DNA from: UWMA-0277 sp965183885
GTDB lineage: Bacteria; Bacteroidota; Bacteroidia; Flavobacteriales; BACL11
Direction: 5' to 3'
Assembly (NCBI GenBank): GCA_965183885.1
Contig: OZ238992.1
Span: forward strand, 62,001-126,000
DNA: 64,000 bases
The notes beneath the pieces were generated by a model. The model did not search any database, was not told where the DNA came from, and worked only from the letters and a program-made list of their open reading frames with translations. Shown here piece after piece: positions 26,598-34,019 of this stretch. The position numbers and the translations under genes are program-made. Within the stretch, counting starts at the first letter, position 1. Each line of letters opens with the position of its first letter.

Positions 26598-27237
26598 GAT
26601 ATATGATATTGATATTGCTAAACAAGTTGCTAAATCTTTATTGCAAATAAACGCAATTATTTTACAACCCAACAATCCTTTTAAATGGGCTGCAGGGTGG
26701 AACTCTCCAATCTATTGTGATAACCGAAAAACACTTTCTTATCCTGAGATAAGAACCCACATAAAACAAGGGTTAGCTGCTATTATTAAAAACCATTATA
26801 AAGGAGCAAATGTAATTGCTGGTGTTGCTACTGCTGGTATTCCTCATGGGGCCTTAGTTGCTGAAGAGTTAGGTTTGCCTTTTATTTATGTTAGAGCAAA
26901 AGCAAAAGAACACGGAAAACAAAACCAGATTGAAGGTTATTTTGAAGAAGGACAATCTGTTATACTTGTTGAAGATTTAATTAGTAGCGGGAAAAGTAGT
27001 TTAGAAGCTGCAGAAGTTTTACAAGCTGCAGGAATGCAGGTAAAAGGTATGGTTTCAATTTTTACTTATGGGTTTGATGCTGCTACTGAGAACTTTAAAA
27101 ATGCAAATTGCGAATATGTATCTCTTTGTGATTATAATACTTTACTACCACAAGCAATAGAATCTCAATACATTGAAAAAACTGACTTATCTATACTTAA
27201 AAAGTGGAGAGAAAGTCCATCAACCTGGAAAAAATAA
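26596..27237 (+). CDS. pyrE: Orotate phosphoribosyltransferase
   Basis: The 213-residue protein contains the PRPP-binding signature VILVEDLISSGKSS (about 121-134), WAAGWNSPIYCDNRKTLS near residue 32, and GVATAGIPHGALVAEELG, all typical of PyrE. It converts orotate and PRPP to OMP in pyrimidine synthesis. The gene order NUDIX, pyrE, SRPBCC, birA, rsfS, ftsH is conserved among flavobacteria. A degenerate dihydroorotase gene is found 20 kb away at 47705. The start codon overlaps that of the divergent NUDIX gene. Confidence 0.94.
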   Translation: MIYDIDIAKQVAKSLLQINAIILQPNNPFKWAAGWNSPIYCDNRKTLSYPEIRTHIKQGLAAIIKNHYKGANVIAGVATAGIPHGALVAEELGLPFIYVRAKAKEHGKQNQIEGYFEEGQSVILVEDLISSGKSSLEAAEVLQAAGMQVKGMVSIFTYGFDAATENFKNANCEYVSLCDYNTLLPQAIESQYIEKTDLSILKKWRESPSTWKK

Positions 27238-27240
27238 AAT

Positions 27241-27630
27241 ATGGCTACCTTTAAATCTCCTGAAGTAATAGTAAATAAAAGTGCTGAAGATTTTTTTAAT
27301 CAGATTGGCAACCTAAACAACCTAAAAGATATAATGCCTTCATCAATTCAAGATTTTGAAAGTGATGAAACTTCTTGTTCTTTTAAAATGAAAGGTATGC
27401 CAGCTTTAGCATTAGAACTAGCTGAAAAAACACCTTTCCAAAAAATCTCACTTACTGCTAAAGGAAGTCAAGTTCCTTTCTTTTTAGACTGTTATATTAC
27501 TGAAAAAGGAGAGCAATGCCAAGCACGACTTGAGATTAATGCTGAACTAAATATGATGATGAAAATGATGGTTGAAAAACCATTAACACAGTTTTTAGAT
27601 GTTTTAGCATCAAAAATGCAAAGCCTTTAG
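27241..27630 (+). CDS. SRPBCC (START-like) family protein
   Basis: The 129-residue product fits the SRPBCC/START-like fold: a first strand ESPEVIVNKSAEDFFNQIGNLNNL, then DFESDETSCSFKMKGMPALALELAEK, with alternating strands, and a C-terminal helix PLTQFLDVLASKMQSL. Proteins of this fold bind hydrophobic ligands. The function in flavobacteria is unknown. It starts 4 bases after pyrE ends and is clearly in its operon, and it converges with birA, overlapping it by 4 bases. Confidence 0.75.
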   Translation: MATFKSPEVIVNKSAEDFFNQIGNLNNLKDIMPSSIQDFESDETSCSFKMKGMPALALELAEKTPFQKISLTAKGSQVPFFLDCYITEKGEQCQARLEINAELNMMMKMMVEKPLTQFLDVLASKMQSL

Positions 27631-28355
27631 GATAAGAATTTTAATTCCTTTAAACTATAACTTCCTAAGGAATCATCATCTTTTTCAATAAGGAGTTTAC
27701 CATTATCCGTAACCCCTCTTATTATTCCCATAAACTTTTTATTATCAGCTTCAAATGCTGCTACCTTATTATGCAAATACAGTGCATCTAAATAAGCCTT
27801 ATTTTGTAGCACCCCATTTTTAAAATTCTTATATCTTTTTTCCAAAAAAGTTAATAATTCTTGCTGAATAGCTGAAGTATCAAAAACAATATTTGTTGCT
27901 AAGCTTAAAGATGTAGCTTTTCTTAAGTAGGGCTGAAATTCTAATTGATTTATATTTAAGCCAATTCCAATTACAGCATAGCTTATTTCATCTCCTTTCA
28001 AAATATTTTGTATTAATATCCCTGCTGCTTTTTCTTTTCCAATTAAAATATCATTGGGCCATTTTATACTTACATTTTGAGTATAACTACTTAGTAAATC
28101 ATAAACAGCTAAAGAAACTAATTTACTCAATTCAAACTGTTTTTCAACAGCTATATTAGGACTTATTACTATTGACAAAATACAATTCTTAGCATCCTCA
28201 CTTTCCCATGTTTCACCTCTTTGCCCCTTTCCTTTATGCTGCGCTGCTGCGCTAACAACTAATCCCTCCTTAAACAAAGGTGAGTTTCTTAGTTTTAAGG
28301 TGTAAACATTAGTGGAATCAACAACGGCTAATTGTATGTGATTTTTAGTAAACAA
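27627..28355 (-). CDS. birA: Biotin--[acetyl-CoA-carboxylase] ligase
   Basis: The 242-residue protein has the biotinyl-5'-AMP motif GKGQRGETWESEDAKNCILSI (residues about 42-62) and KWPNDILIGKEKAAGILI, both catalytic hallmarks of BirA/BPL. There is no N-terminal HTH, so it is a monofunctional ligase and not a repressor. No ATG is available at the N-terminus: the frame begins at the TTG at 28355 (TTG TTT ACT AAA), and homologues also start just before the AVVDSTN segment. A TTG start is thus likely. It is convergent with the SRPBCC gene and divergent from rsfS. Confidence 0.88.
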   Translation of the reverse strand: MFTKNHIQLAVVDSTNVYTLKLRNSPLFKEGLVVSAAAQHKGKGQRGETWESEDAKNCILSIVISPNIAVEKQFELSKLVSLAVYDLLSSYTQNVSIKWPNDILIGKEKAAGILIQNILKGDEISYAVIGIGLNINQLEFQPYLRKATSLSLATNIVFDTSAIQQELLTFLEKRYKNFKNGVLQNKAYLDALYLHNKVAAFEADNKKFMGIIRGVTDNGKLLIEKDDDSLGSYSLKELKFLS

Positions 28356-28395
28356 AGCAGCTAATATATTTCAGAAATTATTGGTTTAAAAAATG

Positions 28396-28403
28396 TACTT
28401 TTG
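28396..28403 (+). promoter_or_regulatory. Promoter -7 box (TACTTTTG) of the rsfS-ftsH operon
   Basis: TACTTTTGC lies 23 bp before the rsfS ATG at 28427. It can drive rsfS, ftsH, cdsA and psd, which are separated by at most 11 bp. Confidence 0.6.
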
Positions 28404-28426
28404 CAACTGCAAATTTAAAAATAAAT

Positions 28427-28798
28427 ATGGCCAAAAAAATTGATGCAACAAATATTCTATTAGAAAATATAATAAATGCAATACAAGATGTAAAAGGAAA
28501 AGATGTTGTTTCCTTAGATTTTAAAAATATTGACTCAGCAATAGCTAAGTTTTTTATAATCTGTACTGGTACTTCAAACACACAAGTAAAAGCAATTGAG
28601 GGAAGTATAAAAAAATCAATTTCAAAAAACCTAGGAGAAAAACCATTTCATATTGAAGGAAGTAATGCTGGAGAATGGATATTAATGGATTACTCTGATA
28701 TAATCGTTCATATTTTCCAAGAAAAAACAAGAGCCTTTTATAATATTGAAGATTTTTGGGGCGATGCTGAATTTACAAATTATACTGATAAAGAATAA
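28427..28798 (+). CDS. rsfS: Ribosomal silencing factor RsfS (Iojap family)
   Basis: The 123-residue protein fits RsfS/DUF143: INAIQDVKGKDVVSLDFKNIDSAIAKFFIICTGTSNTQVKAI and the C-terminal WILMDYSDIIVHIFQEKTRAFYNIEDFWGDAE are both diagnostic. It binds L14 on the 50S subunit and blocks subunit joining when cells starve. It is the first gene of an operon leading into ftsH, 11 bp downstream. Confidence 0.93.
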   Translation: MAKKIDATNILLENIINAIQDVKGKDVVSLDFKNIDSAIAKFFIICTGTSNTQVKAIEGSIKKSISKNLGEKPFHIEGSNAGEWILMDYSDIIVHIFQEKTRAFYNIEDFWGDAEFTNYTDKE

Positions 28799-28809
28799 AA
28801 AAAATATTA

Positions 28810-30840
28810 ATGACTGCTAAAAAGAAAAACAATAAATTACCAAAAGGAATAAAGGGATTTAAATTCAAAATATACTGGCTATACGCAGTTATATTTGTAT
28901 TTTTTATTGGATTAAACTTCGTTGGAAATGAAGTAACAAAGCCTACTAACTGGCAAGAGTTTAACCAAAAAATGTTACAGAACGGTAAGGTTGAAAAAGT
29001 AATAATTGTAAATAAAGAAAAAGCTTATATTTATATTAAGAAAGAGTTTTTATCGGAAGAAAGCTTTAAGGATGTAAGTAAAAAAGCATTTGGAGATGCT
29101 CCAAATTTAGGGCCTCACTATTTCTTTGAAATAGGATCTGTTGAAACTTTTAGTGACGACTTAAAAGAAGCTCAGAGTAGCTTTGATACTGAAGATAAAA
29201 TATCACCATTCTATGAAACAAGAAAGGACGTTTTTGGTGACATCTTAGGTTGGATACTACCTTTAGCATTCTTTGTTTTTATTTGGCTATTTATCATGAA
29301 GCGTATGGGAGGTGGTGCTGGAGGTGGTGCTGGAGGTCAAATATTCAATATTGGTAAAACTCAAGGGAAACTAGTTGATAAAGCTGATATTAAAGTTACC
29401 TTTAAAGATGTAGCTGGTTTAGAAGGTGCTAAAGAAGAAATCACAGAAATTGTTGACTTCTTAAAATCCCCCGATAAATACACAAAGCTAGGTGGTAAAA
29501 TTCCTAAAGGAGCAATGCTTATTGGCCCTCCAGGTACAGGAAAAACTTTATTAGCAAAAGCTGTTGCTGGTGAGGCAAAAGTCCCTTTCTTTTCTCTTTC
29601 AGGATCTGATTTTGTAGAAATGTTTGTTGGAGTTGGTGCTAGCCGTGTACGTGATTTATTTAAGCAAGCAAAAGAAAAATCTCCTTCTATTATTTTTATT
29701 GATGAAATTGATGCTATTGGTCGCGCAAGAGGGAAAAATGCAATGACAGGTAGTAATGATGAAAGAGAAAATACCCTTAACCAATTGCTTACTGAAATGG
29801 ATGGTTTTGGAACTAACTCTGGAGTAATTGTTATGGCAGCAACCAATAGAGCTGATGTATTGGATAAGGCCTTAACCAGAGCAGGAAGATTTGATAGACA
29901 AATATTTGTTGATTTACCTGACTTGGTAGAGCGTAAAGCAATTTTTGAAGTACACTTAAAGCCAATTAAATTAGCTGAGAGTATGGATATAAACTTTTTA
30001 GCACGTCAAACTCCAGGATTCTCAGGGGCTGACATTGCTAATGTATGTAACGAGGCTGCACTTATTGCTGCCCGTAAGGCAAAAACAGAAGTAAATAAAC
30101 AAGACTTTTTAGATGCAGTAGATAGGATAATTGGTGGATTAGAAAAGAAATCAAAAATCATTTCTCCTAACGAGAAAAAAACTATTGCTTTTCATGAGGC
30201 AGGACATGCAACTGTTAGTTGGATGCTACAATATGCTTCTCCCCTAGTAAAAGTTACTATTGTACCAAGAGGAAAATCTTTAGGAGCTGCTTGGTATTTA
30301 CCTGAAGAAAGACAACTTACTACAACTGAGCAAATGCTAGATGAGATGTGTGCTGCCCTAGGTGGTAGAGCTGCTGAAGAAATATTCTTTGATAAAATAT
30401 CTACAGGAGCTTTAAGTGATTTAGAAAAAGTTACCAAACAAGCTTATGCTATGGTAAGCATCTATGGTTTAAGTAAAAAAGTAGGAAACATATCTTATTA
30501 TGACTCTTCAGGGCAACAATCTGGGTTTACAAAACCATACTCAGAAGAACGTGCACAATTAATTGACCAAGAAGTAAGTGCATTAATTGAAACTCAATAC
30601 CAAAGAGCAAAACAAGTATTACTAGACCATAAAGATAAAGTAGAAAAACTTGGAGCTGAATTATTAGAAAATGAAGTTATCTTTAAAGATGATTTATCTA
30701 AGATTTTTGGTGAAAGAAAATGGAAATCTTATGAGGAGGAACAACTTTTAGAAATGGATGCAAAAGCTACAGCTACTCCTAAAAAAGAAGTTACAGAAGC
30801 TCCAAAAGAAGATACAACTAAAACTACGCCTACTAAGTAA
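28810..30840 (+). CDS. ftsH: ATP-dependent zinc metalloprotease FtsH
   Basis: The 676-residue protein has two membrane helices (about 22-40 and 145-165), a Gly-rich linker (GGGAGGGAGG), an AAA+ domain with Walker A GPPGTGKT and Walker B IIFIDEIDAIG, the SRH segment TNRADVLDKALTRAGRFDRQ, and the zinc-binding HEAGH. It degrades unfolded and regulatory membrane proteins, with the catalytic part facing the cytoplasm. The C-terminus is a charged, Thr/Lys-rich tail. Its stop codon overlaps the cdsA start by one base. Confidence 0.96.
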   Translation: MTAKKKNNKLPKGIKGFKFKIYWLYAVIFVFFIGLNFVGNEVTKPTNWQEFNQKMLQNGKVEKVIIVNKEKAYIYIKKEFLSEESFKDVSKKAFGDAPNLGPHYFFEIGSVETFSDDLKEAQSSFDTEDKISPFYETRKDVFGDILGWILPLAFFVFIWLFIMKRMGGGAGGGAGGQIFNIGKTQGKLVDKADIKVTFKDVAGLEGAKEEITEIVDFLKSPDKYTKLGGKIPKGAMLIGPPGTGKTLLAKAVAGEAKVPFFSLSGSDFVEMFVGVGASRVRDLFKQAKEKSPSIIFIDEIDAIGRARGKNAMTGSNDERENTLNQLLTEMDGFGTNSGVIVMAATNRADVLDKALTRAGRFDRQIFVDLPDLVERKAIFEVHLKPIKLAESMDINFLARQTPGFSGADIANVCNEAALIAARKAKTEVNKQDFLDAVDRIIGGLEKKSKIISPNEKKTIAFHEAGHATVSWMLQYASPLVKVTIVPRGKSLGAAWYLPEERQLTTTEQMLDEMCAALGGRAAEEIFFDKISTGALSDLEKVTKQAYAMVSIYGLSKKVGNISYYDSSGQQSGFTKPYSEERAQLIDQEVSALIETQYQRAKQVLLDHKDKVEKLGAELLENEVIFKDDLSKIFGERKWKSYEEEQLLEMDAKATATPKKEVTEAPKEDTTKTTPTK

Positions 30841-31484
30841 TGAACGAAACGCTAAAAAGAGCATTATCTGGCAGTGTTTATGTAGCTATTATGTGGATAG
30901 GAACTTCTTATTCCGAAACTACTTATAGTTTACTATTTGCTATTCTAGGTATCGTTTCTCTCTATGAAATGTGGAAACTCAGAAAAGGAAAAACAAAGAT
31001 TCTTGCTTTCCTATATGTATTGCTTCCTTTCTTTTTAGTACAATTATTTGGCATGACGGATAATGATTATCCTAATACTAGTTTTAATCCTTCTTTAATT
31101 CTTTTAGTATTTATCCTTACTTGGACCTTTGATACCTTTGCCTATCTTACTGGTGTTAAATTTGGAAAAACTAAAATTATGCCTTCTATTTCTCCAAAAA
31201 AATCGTGGGAAGGCTTTGCTGGAGGCTTTGTATTTACTGTGCTTGCTGCTTATATTAGTGCAACATACTTTTTTGCAATAGACTTAAACCAAGCTATTAC
31301 CATTAGCCTCTTTTTGCCTTTTACTGCTACCTTGGGTGATTTTACTGAATCTTACTATAAAAGAAAAGCTGGCGTAAAAGACTCTGGGAACTTTATTCCA
31401 GGACATGGAGGTATGCTCGACAGAATGGATGCATTTATGATTACTATACCTGTACTTTATATTTATATAAACCTAATTAACTAA
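30840..31484 (+). CDS. cdsA: Phosphatidate cytidylyltransferase
   Basis: The 214-residue membrane protein has about six helices and the complete CDP-diglyceride synthetase signature, SYYKRKAGVKDSGNFIPGHG followed by GMLDRMD, near residue 180. It makes CDP-diacylglycerol from phosphatidate and CTP at the inner membrane, the branch point for all phospholipids. It is somewhat shorter than the usual 270-residue enzymes because N-terminal helices are fewer, which is common in this phylum. It overlaps ftsH by one base and precedes psd by 7 bp. Confidence 0.92.
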   Translation: MNETLKRALSGSVYVAIMWIGTSYSETTYSLLFAILGIVSLYEMWKLRKGKTKILAFLYVLLPFFLVQLFGMTDNDYPNTSFNPSLILLVFILTWTFDTFAYLTGVKFGKTKIMPSISPKKSWEGFAGGFVFTVLAAYISATYFFAIDLNQAITISLFLPFTATLGDFTESYYKRKAGVKDSGNFIPGHGGMLDRMDAFMITIPVLYIYINLIN

Positions 31485-31491
31485 AACCACA

Positions 31492-32139
31492 ATGAAATTA
31501 CATAAAGAAGGAAATAAAATATTAAGAAACGAAATTATAATTTTCGCAATTTTAAACTATTTAGCTTGTACTTATACTCATGAATACCTAGCTTATTTTA
31601 TAAGTGCAGTAACTGCATTTATATTTATCATGTCAGTATATTTCTTTAGAATACCTAAAAGAAATTTTGAAAGAAAAGATGGAGTTGTTTATGCTCCTTG
31701 CGATGGAAAAGTAGTAGTTATTGAAGAGACTGTAGAAACAGAATTCTATAAAGATAAAAGAATACAAGTATCTGTATTTATGTCTCCTTTAAATGTGCAT
31801 AACAACCTATACCCAATAAGTGGTGAAGTAAAGTATACTAAATACCACCCAGGTAAATTTTTAGTTGCTTGGCACCCTAAGGCTTCTACCGATAATGAAA
31901 GAAGCACTGTAGTTGTTGAAAACGAAAATATAACTGTATTATTCCGACAAATTGCAGGAGCACTTGCCAGAAGAATTATAACCTATGCCAAACCAGGAGA
32001 AAAAGCAAAGTCAGCTGATGAGTTTGGGTTTATTAAGTTCGGATCAAGAGTAGATTTATACTTTCCTTTAGGAACTAAAATTAATGTTGAGCTAGAACAA
32101 AAAGTTACTGGAGGACAAAGTATTATTGCAACGTATTAA
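31492..32139 (+). CDS. psd: Phosphatidylserine decarboxylase family protein
   Basis: The 215-residue protein matches the short Psd form of Bacteroidota: N-terminal membrane helices (about 15-50), DGVVYAPCDGKVVVIEE, VFMSPLNVHNNLYPISGEV, and the cleavage motif FGS in FIKFGSRVDLYFP near residue 186. Self-cleavage at Ser gives the pyruvoyl cofactor used to convert phosphatidylserine to phosphatidylethanolamine. The canonical LGST motif is here FGSR, as is usual for this subgroup. It closes the rsfS-ftsH-cdsA-psd operon, and the accessory T9SS region begins directly after it. Confidence 0.9.
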   Translation: MKLHKEGNKILRNEIIIFAILNYLACTYTHEYLAYFISAVTAFIFIMSVYFFRIPKRNFERKDGVVYAPCDGKVVVIEETVETEFYKDKRIQVSVFMSPLNVHNNLYPISGEVKYTKYHPGKFLVAWHPKASTDNERSTVVVENENITVLFRQIAGALARRIITYAKPGEKAKSADEFGFIKFGSRVDLYFPLGTKINVELEQKVTGGQSIIATY

Positions 32140-32140
32140 A

Positions 32141-32176
32141 ATAGTTGTTAGTTGCTTGTTTTTAGTTGTCAGTATA
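32141..32176. repeat. Intergenic repeat R1 (AGTTGYTxGTT...TTTAGTTGTyAGT type)
   Basis: The sequence ATAGTTGTTAGTTGCTTG, continuing with TTTTTAGTTGTCAG, resembles R2 (33034-33070) and R3 (33980-34013), which border the next two genes. It follows psd and precedes the first copy of the secreted-protein family. Such a short repeat may mark the edge of the duplication unit. Confidence 0.6.
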
Positions 32177-32208
32177 GTCTCAATTCTCATATCTAAAAGC
32201 GTAGCGGT

Positions 32209-33025
32209 CTAATATCTAGTCGTTAACCGCTTTTCCACCGTACCATCACTATAAATATAAAACAAGATGCCTTTTTGTTTAGGTGTTGCTGCTTTACCTA
32301 AAATATCTACAACCTTAAGCAAACTTTTTTCTTGCTGTGATAATTCATTAATACCTACAGTTAAAGGCTCTTCGGTTTCAGTAAGCACAAAATTATCTAA
32401 TAATATTGATTGATTAATTTCACCATTTAAACCTGCTTCTACAGTAATATATTGCTCTGCATTTTGGGTTTCAAAAACATAAGTATATTCTTGCCAAGCT
32501 GTATCTGCTAAAGGAGTGATTAATAAATGTGTACCGAAAGTAGTGTCATTATTGGAGATGCCAACTTCTACAAAATTACCTTTTTTTGTAAGACAAAAAG
32601 GAGTTGGAATATCCGTTGGAGGAGATTTAACATAAAAAGAAAGTTTATAGCGTTTGCTAGCTGATAAAGGAATGTCTAATTCCAATGACACTTTACCTTG
32701 CTTAATAATATGTATAGTATCATCTGGAGGAGGTAATATGTGTGTTTCATCAACACCATCAAGAGATAATACCCAATCTCCTTCTACTGCCCCCCCAAAG
32801 ATATGGAGGAGAACACGCCCAACAAGGTAATCTAAAATTTACAGTTGTATAATCATCTCCAAAGGATTTAGAATAAGAAAGAGTGTTATTATATTCAATA
32901 TTATCATCCATAGCATTATAGCAGACAGTAGAGTTATTCAGCTCAAAACTTCCATTTAATATAAGGTTTTGAGAACTAGCAGTTAAACCAAAACATACAA
33001 ACAATATATAAATAAGCCTTTTCAT
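32209..33025 (-). pseudogene. Phase-variable secreted T9SS protein, copy A (frameshifted in its G7 tract, currently OFF)
   Basis: Read as one unit this is a paralogue of the two following genes, interrupted by one frameshift. The N-terminal part (32759-33025) has a signal peptide ending TASSQ and NLILNGSFELN, and breaks after the loop CSPPYLWGG, ending nine residues later in SRRRLGIIS. The remaining frame (32209 up to the tract at 32790) is open throughout and continues AVEGDWVLSLDG, then a jelly-roll-like core and the tail LLKVVDILGKAATPKQ...YSDGTVEKRL. A run of 7 G (C on the plus strand, 32790-32796) lies exactly at the break; 6 or 9 would restore the frame. I see no other defect, so this is a switchable gene more than a decayed one. 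A homopolymer sequencing error is the alternative. Confidence 0.82.
32790..32796 (-). repeat. Poly-G tract of copy A, 7 bases (out of frame)
   Basis: Seven consecutive C on the plus strand (G on the coding strand) follow the Trp codon at residue 77 of copy A. The frame is open downstream only when the run is a multiple of 3. It is the site of the frameshift between the two parts of copy A. Confidence 0.85.
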
Positions 33026-33033
33026 TATTTTAA

Positions 33034-33070
33034 AATAGTTGCTTGTTACTAGTTTTTAGTTGTTAGTGTT
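33034..33070. repeat. Intergenic repeat R2
   Basis: AATAGTTGCTTGTTACTAG, continuing TTTTTAGTTGTTAGTG, is almost identical to R3 at 33980-34013 (differences at two positions). It lies between copies A and B, immediately beside the REP-like hairpin at 33073-33144. Confidence 0.75.
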
Positions 33071-33072
33071 TT

Positions 33073-33144
33073 GTCACTGCGAACGGAGTGCAGCAGTCTA
33101 AGAACAGATTGCCACAAAATTAAACAACAATTTTTCGCAATGAC
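33073..33144. repeat. REP-like imperfect inverted repeat (hairpin) between copies A and B
   Basis: GTCACTGCGAA at 33073-33083 faces TTCGCAATGAC at 33134-33144, and the inner part GCAGTCT and AGATTGC can also pair. The phrase CACTGCGAACGGAGTGCAG is typical of a repetitive hairpin element family present in many Bacteroidota genomes, which is a memory-based recognition. It ends 3 bases before the stop codon of copy B and could act as a terminator or a mobile, non-autonomous element. Confidence 0.7.
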
Positions 33145-33146
33145 AA

Positions 33147-33956
33147 TTACTCAATAGCAATTCGTTTTTCAACCGTACCATCACTATAAATATAAAACAA
33201 GATGCCTTTTTGTTTGGGTAATGCCTCCTTTCCTAAAATATCCACAACTTTAAGGAGTTGTTTGTTACTGCCATTTACCTCATAAACAGCATTAGGCTGC
33301 TCGGTAGTTTCTACTAATACAAAGTTGTCTACAAAAACAGCATTATCATTAGTATCTCCTATACCTGTTTCTACAGTAATATATTGCTCTGCATTTTGGG
33401 TATTGAATACCACACTGTACTGTTTCCAAATACTATCTCCCAAAGGAGAAGTATATAGATGAGTGCCAAAAGCAGTATCAATATTAGAAATGCCTATATT
33501 AACATAATTACTAGGAGACTCTAAGCAACCTGTACTATTAAGTGGAATATCTGGAGGTTCTTTAATATAAAAAGACAGTTTATAATTTCTATCTGTACTT
33601 AAAGGATAATCAAGCTCTAATGAAAGTTTTGATTGAGCCCATCCACTTCCTGTAGGGAAATTAAAGGGCTTAGCAACTAAAGCAGCCATCCAGTTTCCTT
33701 CTTGCCCCCCCCCCCCCCAAAAAGTTGGAGGACTGCATCTTAAACAAGAATCTTTATGCAGCATAATTGCATATCCATAAGATGTAGAATAAGAAACAGT
33801 ATTATTATAATCAGATTGTGTATATAAGAACTCATAACACCCACTTACTGTATTCAGTTCAAAACTCCCATTAAGAATTATATTCTGTGCTTTTGTGGTA
33901 AAAGCGCAGCACATAATTAAAAATATAGTCGTTATTTTTTTAGTAATATTTGGCAT
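33147..33956 (-). CDS. Phase-variable secreted T9SS protein, copy B (G14 tract, ON)
   Basis: The 269-residue product has a signal peptide (about 1-23, ending TKAQ), NIILNGSFELN at the start of a CBM4/9-like jelly-roll region, and paired cysteines in DSCLRCSPP. W80 starts the loop WGGGGQEGNW, encoded by a run of 14 G (33705-33718), in frame. After residue 200 come VFVDNFVLVE and the tail QLLKVVDILGKEALPKQ...YSDGTVEKRIAIE, which copies A, C and the M36 protease share. In-frame at runs of 11, 14 or 17 G; other lengths would truncate the protein just after the loop. The protein is probably secreted or surface-bound; the ligand is unknown. It lies between repeats R2 and R3. Confidence 0.83.
   Translation of the reverse strand: MPNITKKITTIFLIMCCAFTTKAQNIILNGSFELNTVSGCYEFLYTQSDYNNTVSYSTSYGYAIMLHKDSCLRCSPPTFWGGGGQEGNWMAALVAKPFNFPTGSGWAQSKLSLELDYPLSTDRNYKLSFYIKEPPDIPLNSTGCLESPSNYVNIGISNIDTAFGTHLYTSPLGDSIWKQYSVVFNTQNAEQYITVETGIGDTNDNAVFVDNFVLVETTEQPNAVYEVNGSNKQLLKVVDILGKEALPKQKGILFYIYSDGTVEKRIAIE
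33705..33718 (-). repeat. Poly-G tract of copy B, 14 bases (in frame)
   Basis: Fourteen C on the plus strand encode Trp plus four Gly. This is the longest G/C homopolymer I find in the window and is extreme for AT-rich DNA. Frame is kept at lengths of 3n+2. Confidence 0.92.
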
Positions 33957-33979
33957 TATACATCATTTGTCCTTTAAAA

Positions 33980-34013
33980 AATAGTTGCTCGTTACTAGTT
34001 TTTAGTTGTTAGT
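33980..34013. repeat. Intergenic repeat R3
   Basis: AATAGTTGCTCGTTACTAG, continuing TTTTTAGTTGTTAG, sits between copies B and C and matches R2 nearly base for base. The repeats are placed at the same position relative to each gene, supporting origin by tandem duplication of a gene-plus-repeat unit. Confidence 0.75.
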
Positions 34014-34019
34014 ATTTCA

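Noticed and set aside
26598..26675. An N-terminal extension of the NUDIX protein to 26675
   Set aside because: It would run far into pyrE and adds residues with no resemblance to NUDIX proteins, while MPQKYKVYIN matches the usual start.
32209..32691. Treating the C-terminal part of copy A as a separate small gene
   Set aside because: It lacks a signal peptide and continues without a stop upstream to the G tract; it is the second half of a frameshifted gene.
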